A stretch of DNA of 64,000 bases. Source: Circinella minor. Lineage: Eukaryota > Mucoromycota > Mucoromycetes > Mucorales > Lichtheimiaceae. Positions 25,413 to 38,019 of this stretch are shown piece after piece. Numbering within the stretch: position 1 is the first letter of the stretch; every line of letters begins with the position of its first letter. Position numbers and translations under genes: made by a program. Below the pieces are notes generated by a model. That model saw only the letters and a program-made list of their open reading frames with translations, searched no databases and was not told the origin of the DNA. The stretch spans positions 1 through 64,000 of the forward strand of contig JAEPRB010000119.1 in the NCBI GenBank assembly GCA_016758965.1. Direction: 5' to 3'.

Positions 25413-26213
25413 TTAAACTCTGACATTAATATGAGGTTTGGCTTCAACACGCTTAATAGCACCCAACAATTTTTCAGTTGCAATATCCTTATTCTCAGCA
25501 AAAGCAGATTGAATTTCGGCAATCTTTGCATCTGTTTCTTGGTCTACAATACCTAAACTAGCATCAGATGCACCAGAATGCTAAAATCACATATAATATT
25601 TAAGTTAATCTAATATTTCTGTTTATATATATATAACACCCATCCTCGACCTCCTCCTCCCCCTTTTTTGTTTTTTTTTTTTTTTTAGAAAAAATTCTGT
25701 TATCTTTTTTTTTTCTCCCTCCACCCTTTTTTTTTTTTTTTTGTATGTCATATTATATATATACCTGAGCAACAAAGTTTTGGTATTCAAGATTCTTTTG
25801 TGCTTTCAAATCTTCAATTTCCTTGTTAGCTTCAGAACGAGCATCTTTCAAACGTTGAATGCGGTCTAAAAATTGAATTAAAAAAGAAAGGGAGTGGGGG
25901 AGGGGATGGAAATGGTTATACATATAGTGTTCATGTCAATCTTCTTATATACATAGTTGTAGAATAGTTTCTTTTTCTTTCTTTTATTACTTACATTGCT
26001 TAGCCTTTTGAACAATCTTTGCAGCTTCACGTTCAGCTTCGAGCAATGTGTTGATACCTTGAGAACTAGAAGCAGCCTAAATAGTATTTATTATTATTAT
26101 TATTATTATTATTAAAAGAAAAGTTAAGAAGAATGAAATGTTGGTTGTTAAAAAATAAATAACAAAAAAGTCGTTCATTTCAATTATATATTATCATTAT
26201 TATTATTTACCAT
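25413..26213 (-). CDS. VMA10: V-type proton ATPase subunit G
   Basis: Four exons on the minus strand: 26213-26211 (the ATG only), 26076-25995, 25865-25765, 25580-25413. Total 354 nt, 117 residues, close to the usual length of about 114. The start SSQGINTLLEAEREAAKIVQ and then RIQRLKDARSEANKEIEDLK are the family signature. Subunit G pairs with subunit E to form the peripheral stalks of the vacuolar proton pump, holding V1 against rotation. The ATG-only first exon is followed by GTAAAT and the reading frame resumes at GCTGCTTCT after a TTTAG acceptor, so the start is well fixed. Coding exons are too short for simple ORF finding. Confidence 0.93.
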
Positions 26214-26815
26214 GGTTGAAATTTATTATTTTAAAAAAATGAAAAGAAAAAAAAAAGAGATGTGAGCGTAATAATTGAAACGAAGAAGGGCGTTCTTGAA
26301 CCTATTATATATAAACGCGCGCGCTGAACTTTTGAGGGGGTTTTAAAAAAAAAAACATGAATGTGTTTCAGCCATAAGGAAATCGGAAGTCGGAATAGAG
26401 GGGTGGAATTTTTGATAAGTAATAATGCAATGAATTATCAATAAACTCAAGATAAATTAATCTTTTCTTATGTTTGCTATGAGAATATTATGTATTACTC
26501 TTTGTTGTTGAAAGATAATTTTATACTATCAAAAAGATGATTAAGATTATTACTGTTAAAAATCTGATCCATCTACTGATGCTTGTACCTGACATTAAAA
26601 TTATATACTTTATTTTTTTTATGCGACTTATTTCGTACTTTCTTTATATTCGAGAATTATATGTGTATTGCTTTGAGTATTTTGGTGCTGCGCCTCTCAT
26701 TTATTTTTTTATCAAAAACTATTTACAATCACTCAATGATGTAATATAAAGGATAATATATTTTTTAAATAATACATTAATAGTCTTGGGTTTTGAAATG
26801 TCTTGTTTATTTACA
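26214..26815. promoter_or_regulatory. VMA10 upstream region
   Basis: Region 5' of VMA10. A GC burst ACGCGCGCGC at about 26315-26325 stands out in AT-rich DNA, followed by an A/G tract towards the start codon. Beyond 26400 the plus-strand ORF at 26537-26749 is hydrophobic and unrecognised. Confidence 0.35.
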
Positions 26816-28330
26816 GTATTTCTGTATCGACAATGACGAAAATGGCTAAAAAGGGTAATATACAGGTATCGGTTGTGGCATATACCGCACATCAATTCAT
26901 GCAATCTCGTAATGGGCAAAAGATGAGTATCATTACCAGATAATTTATTATAAACCCATGACAAAAAAAAATGACATATGATGATTTACTTTCTATCTTT
27001 TATATTGAAATTATATATCTTCCCATTCCTGCTTCATTCAAGCAACCACTTAGTGAAGAGCGCTTCCGATGTATGCACGGATGATGCTCAATCTTGAGAA
27101 GGAGCGAAAAGAAGTTTTCAACTTTGAGAGCGGATGTCCAGCATGAAAATATATGGTATGATAGCGTTTTATATGTTATTGATATTAGAACCACTTTTAA
27201 TGGATCATTAAAGGAATTATAAAATATTAATATAATATATAAATATAATTATATTAGCATGGATCCAAGACCATCGATACCGATGGAAACTTCCAACTCA
27301 GTCGGTATTCCAGGAAAAATGAGCGGTCCAAAGATGTTGTTTATCAAGGACAGGAGGAAATGGATCGCCATTGGGTAAAGCCCGAAAATGTTATTTCGTA
27401 CAATGAGACAGTAAGTATATTTTTTTTTTCAACATTATTGTGTTGTTGATTATGTGAACTTACAAAGAATAACTTTTGATATTTTAAGGCAAATGAAGGT
27501 TGTAGTAACTTTCAGGCGTTGAATAAAAAGAGTCGCAGCAAAAGTTATTTGGATCAAACTGGCGTATTTGCTTGTACCTGTGGACATGGCTACCCCCTAG
27601 TTGCTATGGATATGGCCACTCCAGGTGAAACGTAAGTTTTATTAAAAATCATAATTATATATTAATAGAATTATATATTGACTGGTATATATTAGATTTG
27701 CATATATTCTTAGTTGCTTGAAAGAAGTATTGCAAATGCCTGACTATGGAAGAAATATCAGGGTTTTGTTATGATGTAGGTTGCAAGTTGAGGACAAGTT
27801 TCGAAAGAAGTGAATCTCTTGCCGTCATAAAAAATATTCCCATTTCAGTTGGCATCTTTCACATTCTCAACCACAGTCCAGTGTGTCAGCTTCTGGCTTT
27901 ATTTCTATAACCACGAGTATGTTCTCTCTGAATAGACGACTCATACTGTCAACTGCTTTGGAGTTCTATGCACAACAAAAAATTGATACAATTGGTATGG
28001 AATTAATGGAGCAGCATATGGTTCCAACAACTTCATCTGCAACTCAAACAGTAATTTACATAAGTGGGCTGAAAAGCATGACAACTCTTAGGATCAATTG
28101 TCATCTTTCAGCAACATCTATTGTGGAGTGGCTGACTGTTGAACATGAAGCTAGCAAGGTAAACTAAATTAGAAACAATATTACCAATGAATGCATCACA
28201 ATATAGTAAGAGAATAGAACTAATAATATCTCGCGGATAGATCCCATTGCCAAAATCCATAGAACGTCTGCTGAATACAGCTTTGACTGCGTATGGTAAG
28301 ATGATGATGATGCTAATTGATTCCATTAAT
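26816..28330 (+). mobile_element. Degraded KDZ-type transposase, copy 1
   Basis: The plus strand carries KDZ (Kyakuja-Dileera-Zisupton) transposase marks split over frames and introns. At 27489-27631 a clean segment reads DQTGVFACTCGHGYPLVAMD and ends in a GTAAGT donor. After an acceptor at about 27697 the frame continues FAYILSCLKEVLQ, then shifts to give FCYDVGCKL and IFHILNHSPVCQ. The D-x-TG-x-F...C-x-HG-x-P and YD-x-GC-x-L motifs are those of the family. Upstream (26940-27220) further frames look coding (SEERFRCMHG, ENIWYDSVLYVID) and may be the N-terminal part. At least one frameshift and several stops show that it is inactive. KDZ genes are abundant in fungal genomes and move as DNA transposons. 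Confidence 0.7.
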
Positions 28331-28679
28331 AACCAAAGGTGTCAAATCAACCAGCCAGATTTCCCGTGCCAAGCATGTGGACTGAAGGTAAATCGAAAGC
28401 TATTGACAAAAATACCCAAATAGATAAAGTGAAAAGGATGGATAGTACTTAAAGGATGATGGTAGTGATTAAAAAACGGTTAATGAAGGTGTAAAATCGA
28501 GGATAAGACAATAAAAATGGATGTTGAGAGGGTAGAGTGGATCACAAGAGAACAAAGTGGATATTGTGATGATAAAACGGGTGGGTACAAGGATAATACA
28601 ATCGTTCATAGTGTTTTAGAATGGGAAAGGAGACAAAGTTAGAATAGCGTATGAAAAAAAAGCAGCTTCTTATAATGAA

Positions 28680-29365
28680 GTGTTTATATGGATTAGGTAA
28701 TGACTCCTAATGGTGATCGGATGGTTATTGCGATGGATGACAATATGTCCTTGCGTCGATTTGACAGGGTTAAAAGCCACCAAAGCCCTAACGATCCAAT
28801 AATCCCATAGGTGAACAAATACTAGGAAGCAGATGATAATATCATCAAAAGACCTGTAAAGGTAATTAGCAAATTCCTTAGTTATATGTTATTTATACTA
28901 AAACATTTTGGATTGATTTTATCTTATAGTCTTCAGATGGGTGTGAGTTGTGATGGACTCTTAAAAAGCCATAAACAAGGTCACAGATTGCATTGGATGT
29001 CAAAGGTGTATATGGTGCTACATGTGCCCACGGTTTTCCCCTAGCATTCATGAACATTAAGACTCCTGGGAAAAGGTATTATATCTCATCTAAATGCTGT
29101 TAACACAACTCTCTCCACATTTGTCTTTAGCTTTGTTCAAACTTTCCGTGTGTTAAATCAAATTATTAAAAAATTTGGTTCACACATCGTCATCATGTAT
29201 GACGTAGGATGCAAGCTGAGGCTAGCATTAAAGGTAAGATAATATATTTACTTATCAATAAACTTATCTTAATCTGTAACATTATTTATGAAATAGAATG
29301 TTGGAGAGTTATCTTCTACTCAACAATACACTAATGGCTGTCAGTGTTTTTTCCGTGTATTGACA
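28680..29365 (+). mobile_element. Degraded KDZ-type transposase, copy 2
   Basis: A second, diverged KDZ fragment. From about 28930 the plus strand reads GLLKSHKQGHRLHWMSKVYG, then ATCAHGFPLAFMNIKTPGKR, followed by a probable intron, then MYDVGCKLRLALK and a donor-like GTAAGA at about 29233, then ELSSTQQYTNGCQCFFRV. These are the same C-x-HG-x-P and YD-x-GC-x-L blocks as in the copy just upstream, but the sequences differ at most positions, so this is not a recent duplication. Stops break the frame. The DNA at 28400-28680 between the copies is repetitive (GGAT-rich) and has no readable frame. Confidence 0.6.
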
Positions 29366-30622
29366 GGAGGCCAAATGCCAGCCCAAATACCGCCCAACAA
29401 TACACCATCACCAGTAGACATAACCTATTTTAAAATAGTCATTATATACTTATACGTATATCTGTTTGTAAAAAAAAAAATCTGTCAACCACTGTTATAA
29501 TGAAATTTCAGTGGCCGTCAATAAAATTCACTTCACATGGTGTGAACTCTTGAAAAAAAAAGTACCACTACGTACTGACATCAAGTATTTGGCATTAGAT
29601 ATCAAGATATGGGGGGGGGGAGAGGGAGGAAAGCTTGAAAGGTTCATACGAGAGACGTTAATTACCATGTGTCCAAAACTAAAGGTTTTGTTTGTCATTT
29701 TCTTTACCCTTTACCCTTTTCTCTATTTTATATTTTCAATGATCTGTATATGGTTGACTAGTTAATAACACTAGTAAATATTTTTTATTATTATTATAAC
29801 AATTTATTCTAATATATCAAATAAAGGTCTTTTTAAGCTAACTTAATTTTTATATCATTTTGTATTTTGTTTTGCTATGATCCAATTCTTTTCTCCTTTC
29901 CTATATCTATATGGGGACTTTACTTGCTTTGTAAGTTGTATTATACAAATTATTCTTTTACTCTACGTATAATGATACTTTTTTTTTTCTCAGTTGCTAT
30001 TATAATATCATCATTCTTCTAGATTATAATTTATATGTCCTTTTCCCGTAATTTCTTTCTTTATAACACAAATAACATTAATATATGTCCACATTTACGT
30101 AGTACCACTTTTTGATCTATACTAACCATAGTGGATACAGTATATACTTTTTTTTTGATATATGAAATATGTTGTTCAATTTTGATTTTTAGATACGTAC
30201 ATTGTAATATTTAGTCGACTCAGAAACAAAGATTTGATCATTCAAACTATAATTTCTATGCAGTGTAGTACTACCCGTTACATTAACCTTACTTCCCATT
30301 CCCCCTTCCCCCCTCTTTCCCCCTTTTTTTTTCTCAATCGGATTAAATAAATATATGTACGTAATATAAATTACGTAAAGCAAAGTATGATATGTAAATA
30401 GAACTATTCTACTTGAAATTATTATTTATTATTCGACCTAGATTGTCAAACGAGGTGTAATGTTAGAACAGACGACATTAATTGATATTAAGAACCATCG
30501 AAACCATTGATTAAGAATGATTGTGTTAGGTCGTGGTGAATTAAGAATATACAAAGTGGTTACTTGATGTTTGTCTCGAAGTATGTCCTCCAAGTAGCTT
30601 TTTCAATGAAGTAAAAGTTAAA

Positions 30623-30660
<38 letters not shown>

Positions 30661-31181
30661 CGAAAGTTAGTACGTAACCGTCCAAGAGATTCTTTTTTTT
30701 TCTGATGCAAGATCTAATCAATACAAATCCGATCATGTATGTTTGTTAAAATAGAAATATGAAACTAAAATATATAAAAAACAAATGTGGCAGGGGGGGG
30801 ACGATTGATTCTTATCGTTGTTTAACTTGTATATCATGGCACTTTCTATAATAACATACATTAGCGAGAAAATTATCATACATTAGAAGTTAGTGTATAT
30901 AAAGAATTTTATAGAAAGAAAGGTCTTGGCAACGAATATGCACTTTGATTAATGTAGTAAAAAAACTCCAAGTATTGAAGCAATCCCGAGGTTGTCCATA
31001 CAATTTTATGAAAATCTCCTCTCACTTTGTGTCACCTTCCAAAATAAATAAAAAATATATAGTTTAATATTATGATTTTATGGTGAAACCGAGAGAACAA
31101 CTATAATCATAGCTTTTTTGTAACATAGCCACACTTTATATTTTTATTTTTAACTTACATTTTTTTAAAGAAAAGAAAAAG
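29366..31181. other. Intergenic, no gene seen
   Basis: AT-rich DNA between the KDZ remnants and the Pil1-like gene. A G run at 29610-29620, a (TA)n run at 30626-30656 and a C-rich tract near 30300 are present. The plus-strand ORF at 29511-29765 may be a last piece of transposon coding sequence, but I see no motif in it. Confidence 0.45.
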
Positions 31182-32859
31182 ATGGCCTTTAAAGATCTTC
31201 ATTATTCTTTGGGTAAATTCAAAACTGATGTACGTTCACAATTAGCACGTAAAAACCCTTTACAAAAGCCAGATACAAAGGCTTTATCTATGTGGATATT
31301 TGAAGAAAGAAACGATCTTAAAGCAATGCGTGTTTCAGCTTATCATCGCGATGAAACAACGAAATCGTTTTTGGATTGGATTGATGACCATGACGATGAA
31401 GATTTACAGGTACATATAAAAATATATATATATTTTATCAAGAAAGGTTACAATAAAAGAACCGTTATTTTAGTAGAAGGAAAGGAGACAAGGGGTTGTT
31501 TTTCTTTATAAAGTGGGAATCTATTTATGATTAAAACATTCTGACGCGATTTTTTTTTTTGAAATTAATAATAGGATATTGGTGGTAAATTAGCTCAGTT
31601 GATCGAAATGCAAACACAAGTTGAACGTGATTATATTGGTATAATATCTCTCTCTTTTTTTTATTTTTTTTACCCATTTATTAATAAAAAATTTTATATT
31701 AGAAAAATATCAAAAATATCGACGTATTATAAAAACGATTCGTGAACAAGATGAGATTATTATATCCAATGTTCGAGAAAAGAAGCGAGCTGTTGAATCT
31801 AGATTAAATCATCTTTATAAATCAAATCGAAAATCACGTAAAATTCCACAATTTGAACAAGAATTGGTTCAACTTTCAACCGAATTAGAACAAAAAGAAA
31901 TCGAAATAGCGGACTATAAACGGTTAGCATTACGTGAAGCGTTTTATGTCCGATTCAATGCCTTGCATGAATATGCAGAGAAATCGTCTTTGGTAGCTGG
32001 GTTTGGTAACTATTTAGTTGATTTATTGGATATCGAACCTCACTCTTGTCAAAAACCATATACAAAATATCAAGAGACAGATATGATTTGGATGGATTGT
32101 AAATTAGCTGTAGAAGGTTGGCAACCCGATGATAAAGATGAACGACCTACTGTTTTGGATGATTTATTGGTTGTAGAAGACAATGATGGATCATCGGTAT
32201 TAGGGGATGATGCGGAAATACTTACAGATGATGATATTGTTAATCCTCCATCTTGTAATTCTTCGTCTACTTCTAATATTAATTTGAAACCTTTATCATC
32301 ACCATCACCATCATCATCATCATCAGCCCGGCAAAAACAACAAGAAGAAGAAAAGTTTAATGAAAAAGTGACCTATGTAGCATCATTGGATCATCAGGAT
32401 AATAAAAGGAACCCTGACCAACTTGGACATTTTACAGATAATGATGAACGAGATCCCCCTCCAGCATATACACCACCAGCTAAAAATATAAATTTCTCAG
32501 GGATAGAAAAAGGTAATAATAGCGGTAGTAGCAGTAATGACAAACACGTTTTTAATTTATCCCAGAAAGATCCCGAACAACAACAACAACAACAATTTAC
32601 TATGAAAACACCATCACAAACTACTTCTACTACTCTACCAACTACAACGACAACTAGTACAGCAAAAGAACAAAGCTTTAGTTGTACCAGCCATGATAAT
32701 GACACGCATAACAATAGCAATGATAATAAAAATATATATCAAGCTTCGGATTATCGAGATTTATATGATCAAATTAATCAACGAGAAAAAAACATTAAAC
32801 AACCAAGACCTTATATTGAATTTCAACAAAGGTTACATAAGAATCAACAACAACAATAA
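31182..32859 (+). CDS. Eisosome core component, Pil1/Lsp1-like BAR protein
   Basis: Three exons, 31182-31409, 31575-31638 and 31703-32859, total 1,449 nt, 482 residues. Residues 1-240 align in pattern with the Pil1/Lsp1 family: a basic N-terminal segment, then LAQLIEMQTQVERDYIEKYQ, YRRIIKTIREQDEII, FEQELVQLSTELEQKE, and EKSSLVAGFGNYLVDLLD. This family forms the curved BAR-type scaffold of eisosomes at furrows of the fungal plasma membrane. The C-terminal half (about 270-482) is low complexity with Ser, Gln, Thr and Asn runs and a proline-rich DPPPAYTPP motif, longer than the yeast tails. The YRDLYDQINQREKN segment close to the end is well ordered. Membrane binding and phosphorylation control are inferred from the family. 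Confidence 0.88.
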
Positions 32860-34090
32860 CAGTCTATCGATAAAGCGATAGAACGAACGGATCTCTTTTC
32901 CCTCCCCACCCTGTTCATCTTTATGGGTTACTCAAGAAAAATAAAATTCTTTCTCTCATGACAACCGATTTTTTTTTTTTATTTCGCCATAAAAAAAAGT
33001 CTGTTGAGAAAAATATATAACAAATGGTTACACTATCAAAAAAAAAAAAGAAGGGTTTTATTCGATTAGAAATAGAGTTTTTTTTTTCTTGATCTATTCA
33101 AAAAGAATTTTCGATGAATTCTTATGATCTATCAATAATAAAAAAAAGGTAAAGGGGAGTTAGTTTGTTAAGGAGAGAGAATTAGAAAGGAACACACACT
33201 TTATATATATTGAATTATTCATTATTTATTTACTTTTGTTTTTGTTTTCGTACCACATTTAGAAAACAAATGTGTACAAACTATAAAAAAATTGTCATCA
33301 GATCTGTTAACAATGTTCAGATGCTAGGGTTATATAAAAATAATGATAATGGTGATATAATTGATAATTAACCAATATAATATTTGTTTACAGATGTACA
33401 GTACTATAAAAAGTTAAAAAAGATACCAGGAGGTTTTACGGATATTTGACTCGTAAAAAAAAATAGTTTAAAAATAAAAAATGACCTACCAAAAAAAAAA
33501 AAAAAATTTTTATGCAAGATGAAAAAAAAAAGTAGGAACCCGGTCCTTTAAACGAAACGGGTAAAAAACTGGTGACAATTATGAGAAAAAAAAAGAAGAA
33601 CACGGAAACAGGTTCCCGAAAGTAAAAAAAATGGGATATTTTACCCCAACTCTCGGAAACTAAATAAATGCTTAGAAGAAAGTAAAAAAAAATTATATAA
33701 GTTAAATACTTTTTATTTTATAAAAATGGGATGCAAATTGGGGGGGGGGGTTATAAAAGTTGGAGTAAATAAATGATTGAAAATATAAAAATGCAAATGC
33801 TTTTTTTTTAAAAAAAGAAAAGAAGAAAAGGGTATTTTTTTTTTTTTTTGGTGTGTGAAAAGTAAAGGCATGATGTTATATACAAAAAAAAAAAAAGCAA
33901 TAAATGATAAAAAATAATAGAAAATGATAATCATTTTTTTTTGTATGAAATGTATAGTGAGAAAGGGGAAGAATATATATCTTCAATAATAAGAGTTATT
34001 ATTATTGAAAGGAAAAAAAGCTGGTATATTATTATTTTTAAAAGTAATAAAAATAGTTTTGAGAATGGTGTCTCTTTTTTTTTTGTTGAT
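32860..34090. other. Intergenic, no gene seen
   Basis: 3' flank of the Pil1-like gene. Dense A and T homopolymers (for example 33491-33506, 33837-33850) and a 10-G run near 33738-33750. ORFs on either strand reflect these tracts. Confidence 0.45.
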
Positions 34091-34420
34091 TTAGGATTCA
34101 TGAAGATTAACAACGACATGAAGCCATTCATTATGTTTGACAGCGAAATGTTCAATAATCCATTTATATACCAAACTACCATGGATACGAACTAATAAAC
34201 GTTTTTGACAAATAGGACAAGGTCGATAAGAGAACTTTTTTGGTATTATTTGTTGTTGTTGCTGTCTTCGTCTTTGTTGTTGCTGTGGTGATAAGGAAGA
34301 AGAAGATGATGATGATGATGAAGATACTGATGGTGAAGAAACTGAAGTAAGTTCGGGACTCTTGACTAAAAGTAATTCAGGATGTTGTGAATGTTGATAC
34401 ATTGTTCTCATCGATATCAT
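34091..34420 (-). CDS. Small zinc-finger-like protein, unknown
   Basis: Minus-strand ORF of 109 residues with a clear ATG at 34420 (two more in-frame Met follow within seven codons). The middle is Ser-rich then Gln/Arg-rich. The C-terminal third reads FSYRPCPICQKRLLVRIHGS and then EHFAVKHNEWLH, giving C-x2-C and H-x4-H at about the right distance for one atypical C2H2 finger. No intron is needed and a T-rich leader precedes the start. It could be a nucleic-acid binding protein; only the finger pattern supports this. Confidence 0.5.
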   Translation of the reverse strand: MISMRTMYQHSQHPELLLVKSPELTSVSSPSVSSSSSSSSSSLSPQQQQRRRQQQQQIIPKKFSYRPCPICQKRLLVRIHGSLVYKWIIEHFAVKHNEWLHVVVNLHES

Positions 34421-35786
34421 AAAAAAAAAGAATTCAATGGATTTATGGAAATATGCTTTAATTTTTGTTAATGATGATATATATATATATAAAAGAAGGA
34501 AATGTTGTTATAGAAACGTATATGTGTCCGTGTGAATGTGAGAGAGAGAGAGAGAAAGAAAAAGAGGGAGAGAAGGGGTGGAGGAAGAAGAAAAGAAGAG
34601 AAAATGATGGTCTCCCTTTTTATAATGATTGCCTGTCTCGAGTAAAGCTTGCATTGAATAAATAGGTTAGAACCAAAAGAGAGCTGGCCGTGAGACAAGA
34701 ATAAATAAACATTATTCGTGGGGGGAGGAGAAGTTGTAAAAGGTGTAACTATATATTATTCTTAATTTAACAAACGATTTCTTTTTTTTTTTTTGGGGGG
34801 GGGATAAGAGAAAAGAGATGTACATCCGAAACGGGATAAGGATGAAAAAAAATGGTGTTATTTTTACAAGGAGTAGATCATGGGAAAGTGTTAGTAAACG
34901 ATGACGATGATGATGATGGTGATGATGAATTGTTCAATAAATTATAAAAAAAAAAGCATTTAATGTTATAGTACTTTACAGACCACGGGAAGGTTCAATG
35001 TTAATTATATAACACTCTTCTTACAACTAACTAACTACGCCTTCCTTTTGTTATACATTTTCCCTCCTCCCCCATGACTTTTTTTTCTCTCTCCTTTTTC
35101 TCTTCTCTTTCACTCTTAAAGAAAGAAAGAAAGGTTATAGAAAACTCAGAATTGTAAATAAGCGTCTTCTTACTCCTCGATTGTTGTTATAAAATATTTT
35201 AATCTTCTTTTTTATTTTCCCGCCTAAATTTCAAAAAGGACGTGTTTATGTTTATACATTGCATAGAATACACACAGATATGACGTTTAATTTAGCTGTT
35301 AATGCTTCTATAAATCTTGTTAGTTTCTAGTTTTTTTATAATGTCTAATGACGTAGTAAATTATGTTATAACTTGATTTAAATATTTTAATGTGTTAATT
35401 TGAAATAATAATAATAAGACTATTTAATATTAACAATTGATTTAAAAAAAATAGGAACACATATACACTATTCCCTTGTTCTTACACTTTTTCTTCTTTA
35501 TTCATCACAGCCTTTTCTTTTTTTTACTCCTTTATCTCACCCCTCCTCTCGGAAGCAGTCCATATTTAGTAAAGACACCGCTATATAAAAAAAAGAGAGA
35601 ATGTAGTGTGTGATAAATCCCACACACCCCCTTATTTTTTTTTTGATCTCCTTAGTTTGGAAAAGATAGTATGCATTGTGATCAGTTTTTAAGTGGTGTT
35701 ACTATATAAATAATTTTTATATTATAGTTTTTTTTTTTTAGTATATATTGTTATGTGATTATAGTATCTTATTACAGGAACAAAGT

Positions 35787-35834
<48 letters not shown>

Positions 35835-38019
35835 ACTTTATTAAATAAGTATATTCAAGTTTTAACTAAAAATATATTTAGGAGGATTCTTTTTATTTTT
35901 TATTTTTTTTGTTATTGAAGAATATTGTTTTCTTTTTGTTCACTTGGTTAGAATAAAATAAACGGAAATTCAAATAAAAAAAGTGTAACGCACTGACCAT
36001 TGTCACACGAACTTTTTATTTTATTTTATTCGGATTTTTTTTATATATATAAGAGAACCCTTTTACTAACATTTTGGTCTTCGTCATGGTCTCCTTTTAT
36101 GGTTTATATATCTGGAGAATTTGGAAAGGGTGACCCTTTTGATCTTATGATCAAATTTTTTTTTTGTACACAACGTTTATTAACCTTTTTTTTTTTTTTT
36201 GTTGATATCATGATAATCTTTTTTTTATCAACCAAGTTGTTGTCATTGTAATAATAAATAAACAACATTTTTACTTTAATACAAAGAAGTGTTGTAAGTT
36301 CTTTATTGTTTTGTAGGAATTCAAATAATAATATCGATACGTAACGAGTATACGTATCAGATTATTAATATGTGGATATGATATACATATACTCTTTTCC
36401 ATGCATACTATTATTAATCCGTAGTTACCCATGAATTATATAAAAAATCTCCAAAACTGTAGTGATCTATACTTGTTATAGTCCCATTTTAACAACATCA
36501 CGATACTTTTTCTTTCTATTTGTCCTTCTTTTGGTACCCAGGACATCTTTATAAAATTGGGAACAGTTCATTAAAAATAAAAGAATCTGCTGGTTTATTC
36601 TTTTTTTTTTTTTTTTAAATGCCAGTTTTCAAAATAATCTAACCTTATGGCAAACAAAAAGCCCCGGGTGATCCGTATTGTGTTACAAATGTATACACAA
36701 AACATGGAAATGACCGAAAAAAAACTTTACCCAAAGACAAACAATAAACAAAAAAAAAAGTTCCTGTAATTCTATGTACACTTTATATTATAAAATGTCA
36801 TTTTATTCTAGTTACAAGGGTGGTCATGGGTAAGTAATAGTAGGTACTAATAGTAAGATGTATGACATGTTACTTAGTTACTACGTATTATATCAAAAAT
36901 CATCGGAAATCAGCTTGTATACCAAGAAATCGATTTCTCGCATATCCTAAAAATAAGGAAATGTATTACAATATTTGTTATTCAATGCCAACGAAAAAAA
37001 TTAAAAAAAAAAAAGATGGGACGCACAGAAGATGACACATTTTTAACTATTAACAATTGAATAAAATATTATAATTTATGCACAACAAACAAACAAACAA
37101 AAAATATTTTGGATTATAAAACAGTTATACACAACTATTAATATTACATGTATTATAATATGCTAATCATGTTTCTTTGGGTTGTTCCCACATTCGTTTT
37201 ATTTTTCTTTCGGAAATATGTATCATAAATATCCCAAAAGCAAAATGGGCTTTTTTATTTATTTATTTGTTGTTGTTGTTGTGGTACAATGTCATGTTTA
37301 ATTACAGTACAATGATAAAAATCCAAAAATATTTTTTTGGGACACTTTAAAATGTTATAGTATTAATATAAGGAGAAGAAAAACATAATACAGGATTTTT
37401 CTATTTTTGCGTCGTCATTTAGCCTTTGCCTTTCTATAAAAAAAAAGGTACAACAGTTAACTACAGCACTTTTTTTTTTCGGAGACAATCATCAAAAAAA
37501 TGGCTTTGAATGTTTGATCTTGTTCATTTATTTATTTTCATTCTAGAATGTTATTGTTCGTTGAAGCTTTGTCTTCACCAAATAAACAATATAATATGTC
37601 TAAATTTTATTACCTACATACCACAAATCAATTTAAGCACCTCATCAAGAATCTACCAGCAATTTCTCGTGATACTATTTGTTATATTAAAACAATAGAT
37701 ATTTTATCAACCCTTTCACATAGAATTGATTCTCACCTTCCCGTGTTTGCTGTGCAACTAACATTTGTTATTTTTTATGCACCAAAAAAAAAATGATACT
37801 TTATCTTGTCAGAAACACAAAATAGAACTCCCACGATATTACAGCAGTAACTTTTTTTCAAATAAAATGATACATGATAGGAATTTATTACTATAATTAT
37901 TAGGTTTAAAAACAACCTATGAAATGACTTCAACATATATATATATATATATACGCACAACAACACAACATTAATTTCTTCCCAATCGAACGGTCAATTT
38001 CACTTTTTATTATTGTTAT
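34421..38019. other. Long AT-rich intergenic region
   Basis: About 3.6 kb with no gene I can support. It contains a 41-T run (35789-35829), GA and CT tracts (34540-34600, 35085-35110), GAT trinucleotide repeats (34900-34926), TTA/GTT repeats and a (TA)n run near 37936-37954. The plus-strand ORF at 37548-37796 has a protein-like middle (QFKHLIKNLPAISRDTICYI) and an AG acceptor directly before it, so it may be an exon relic, but nothing around it extends the frame. Confidence 0.45.
35789..35829. repeat. 41-nt poly-T tract
   Basis: The longest homopolymer in the window, without interruption, in gene-free DNA. Confidence 0.85.
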
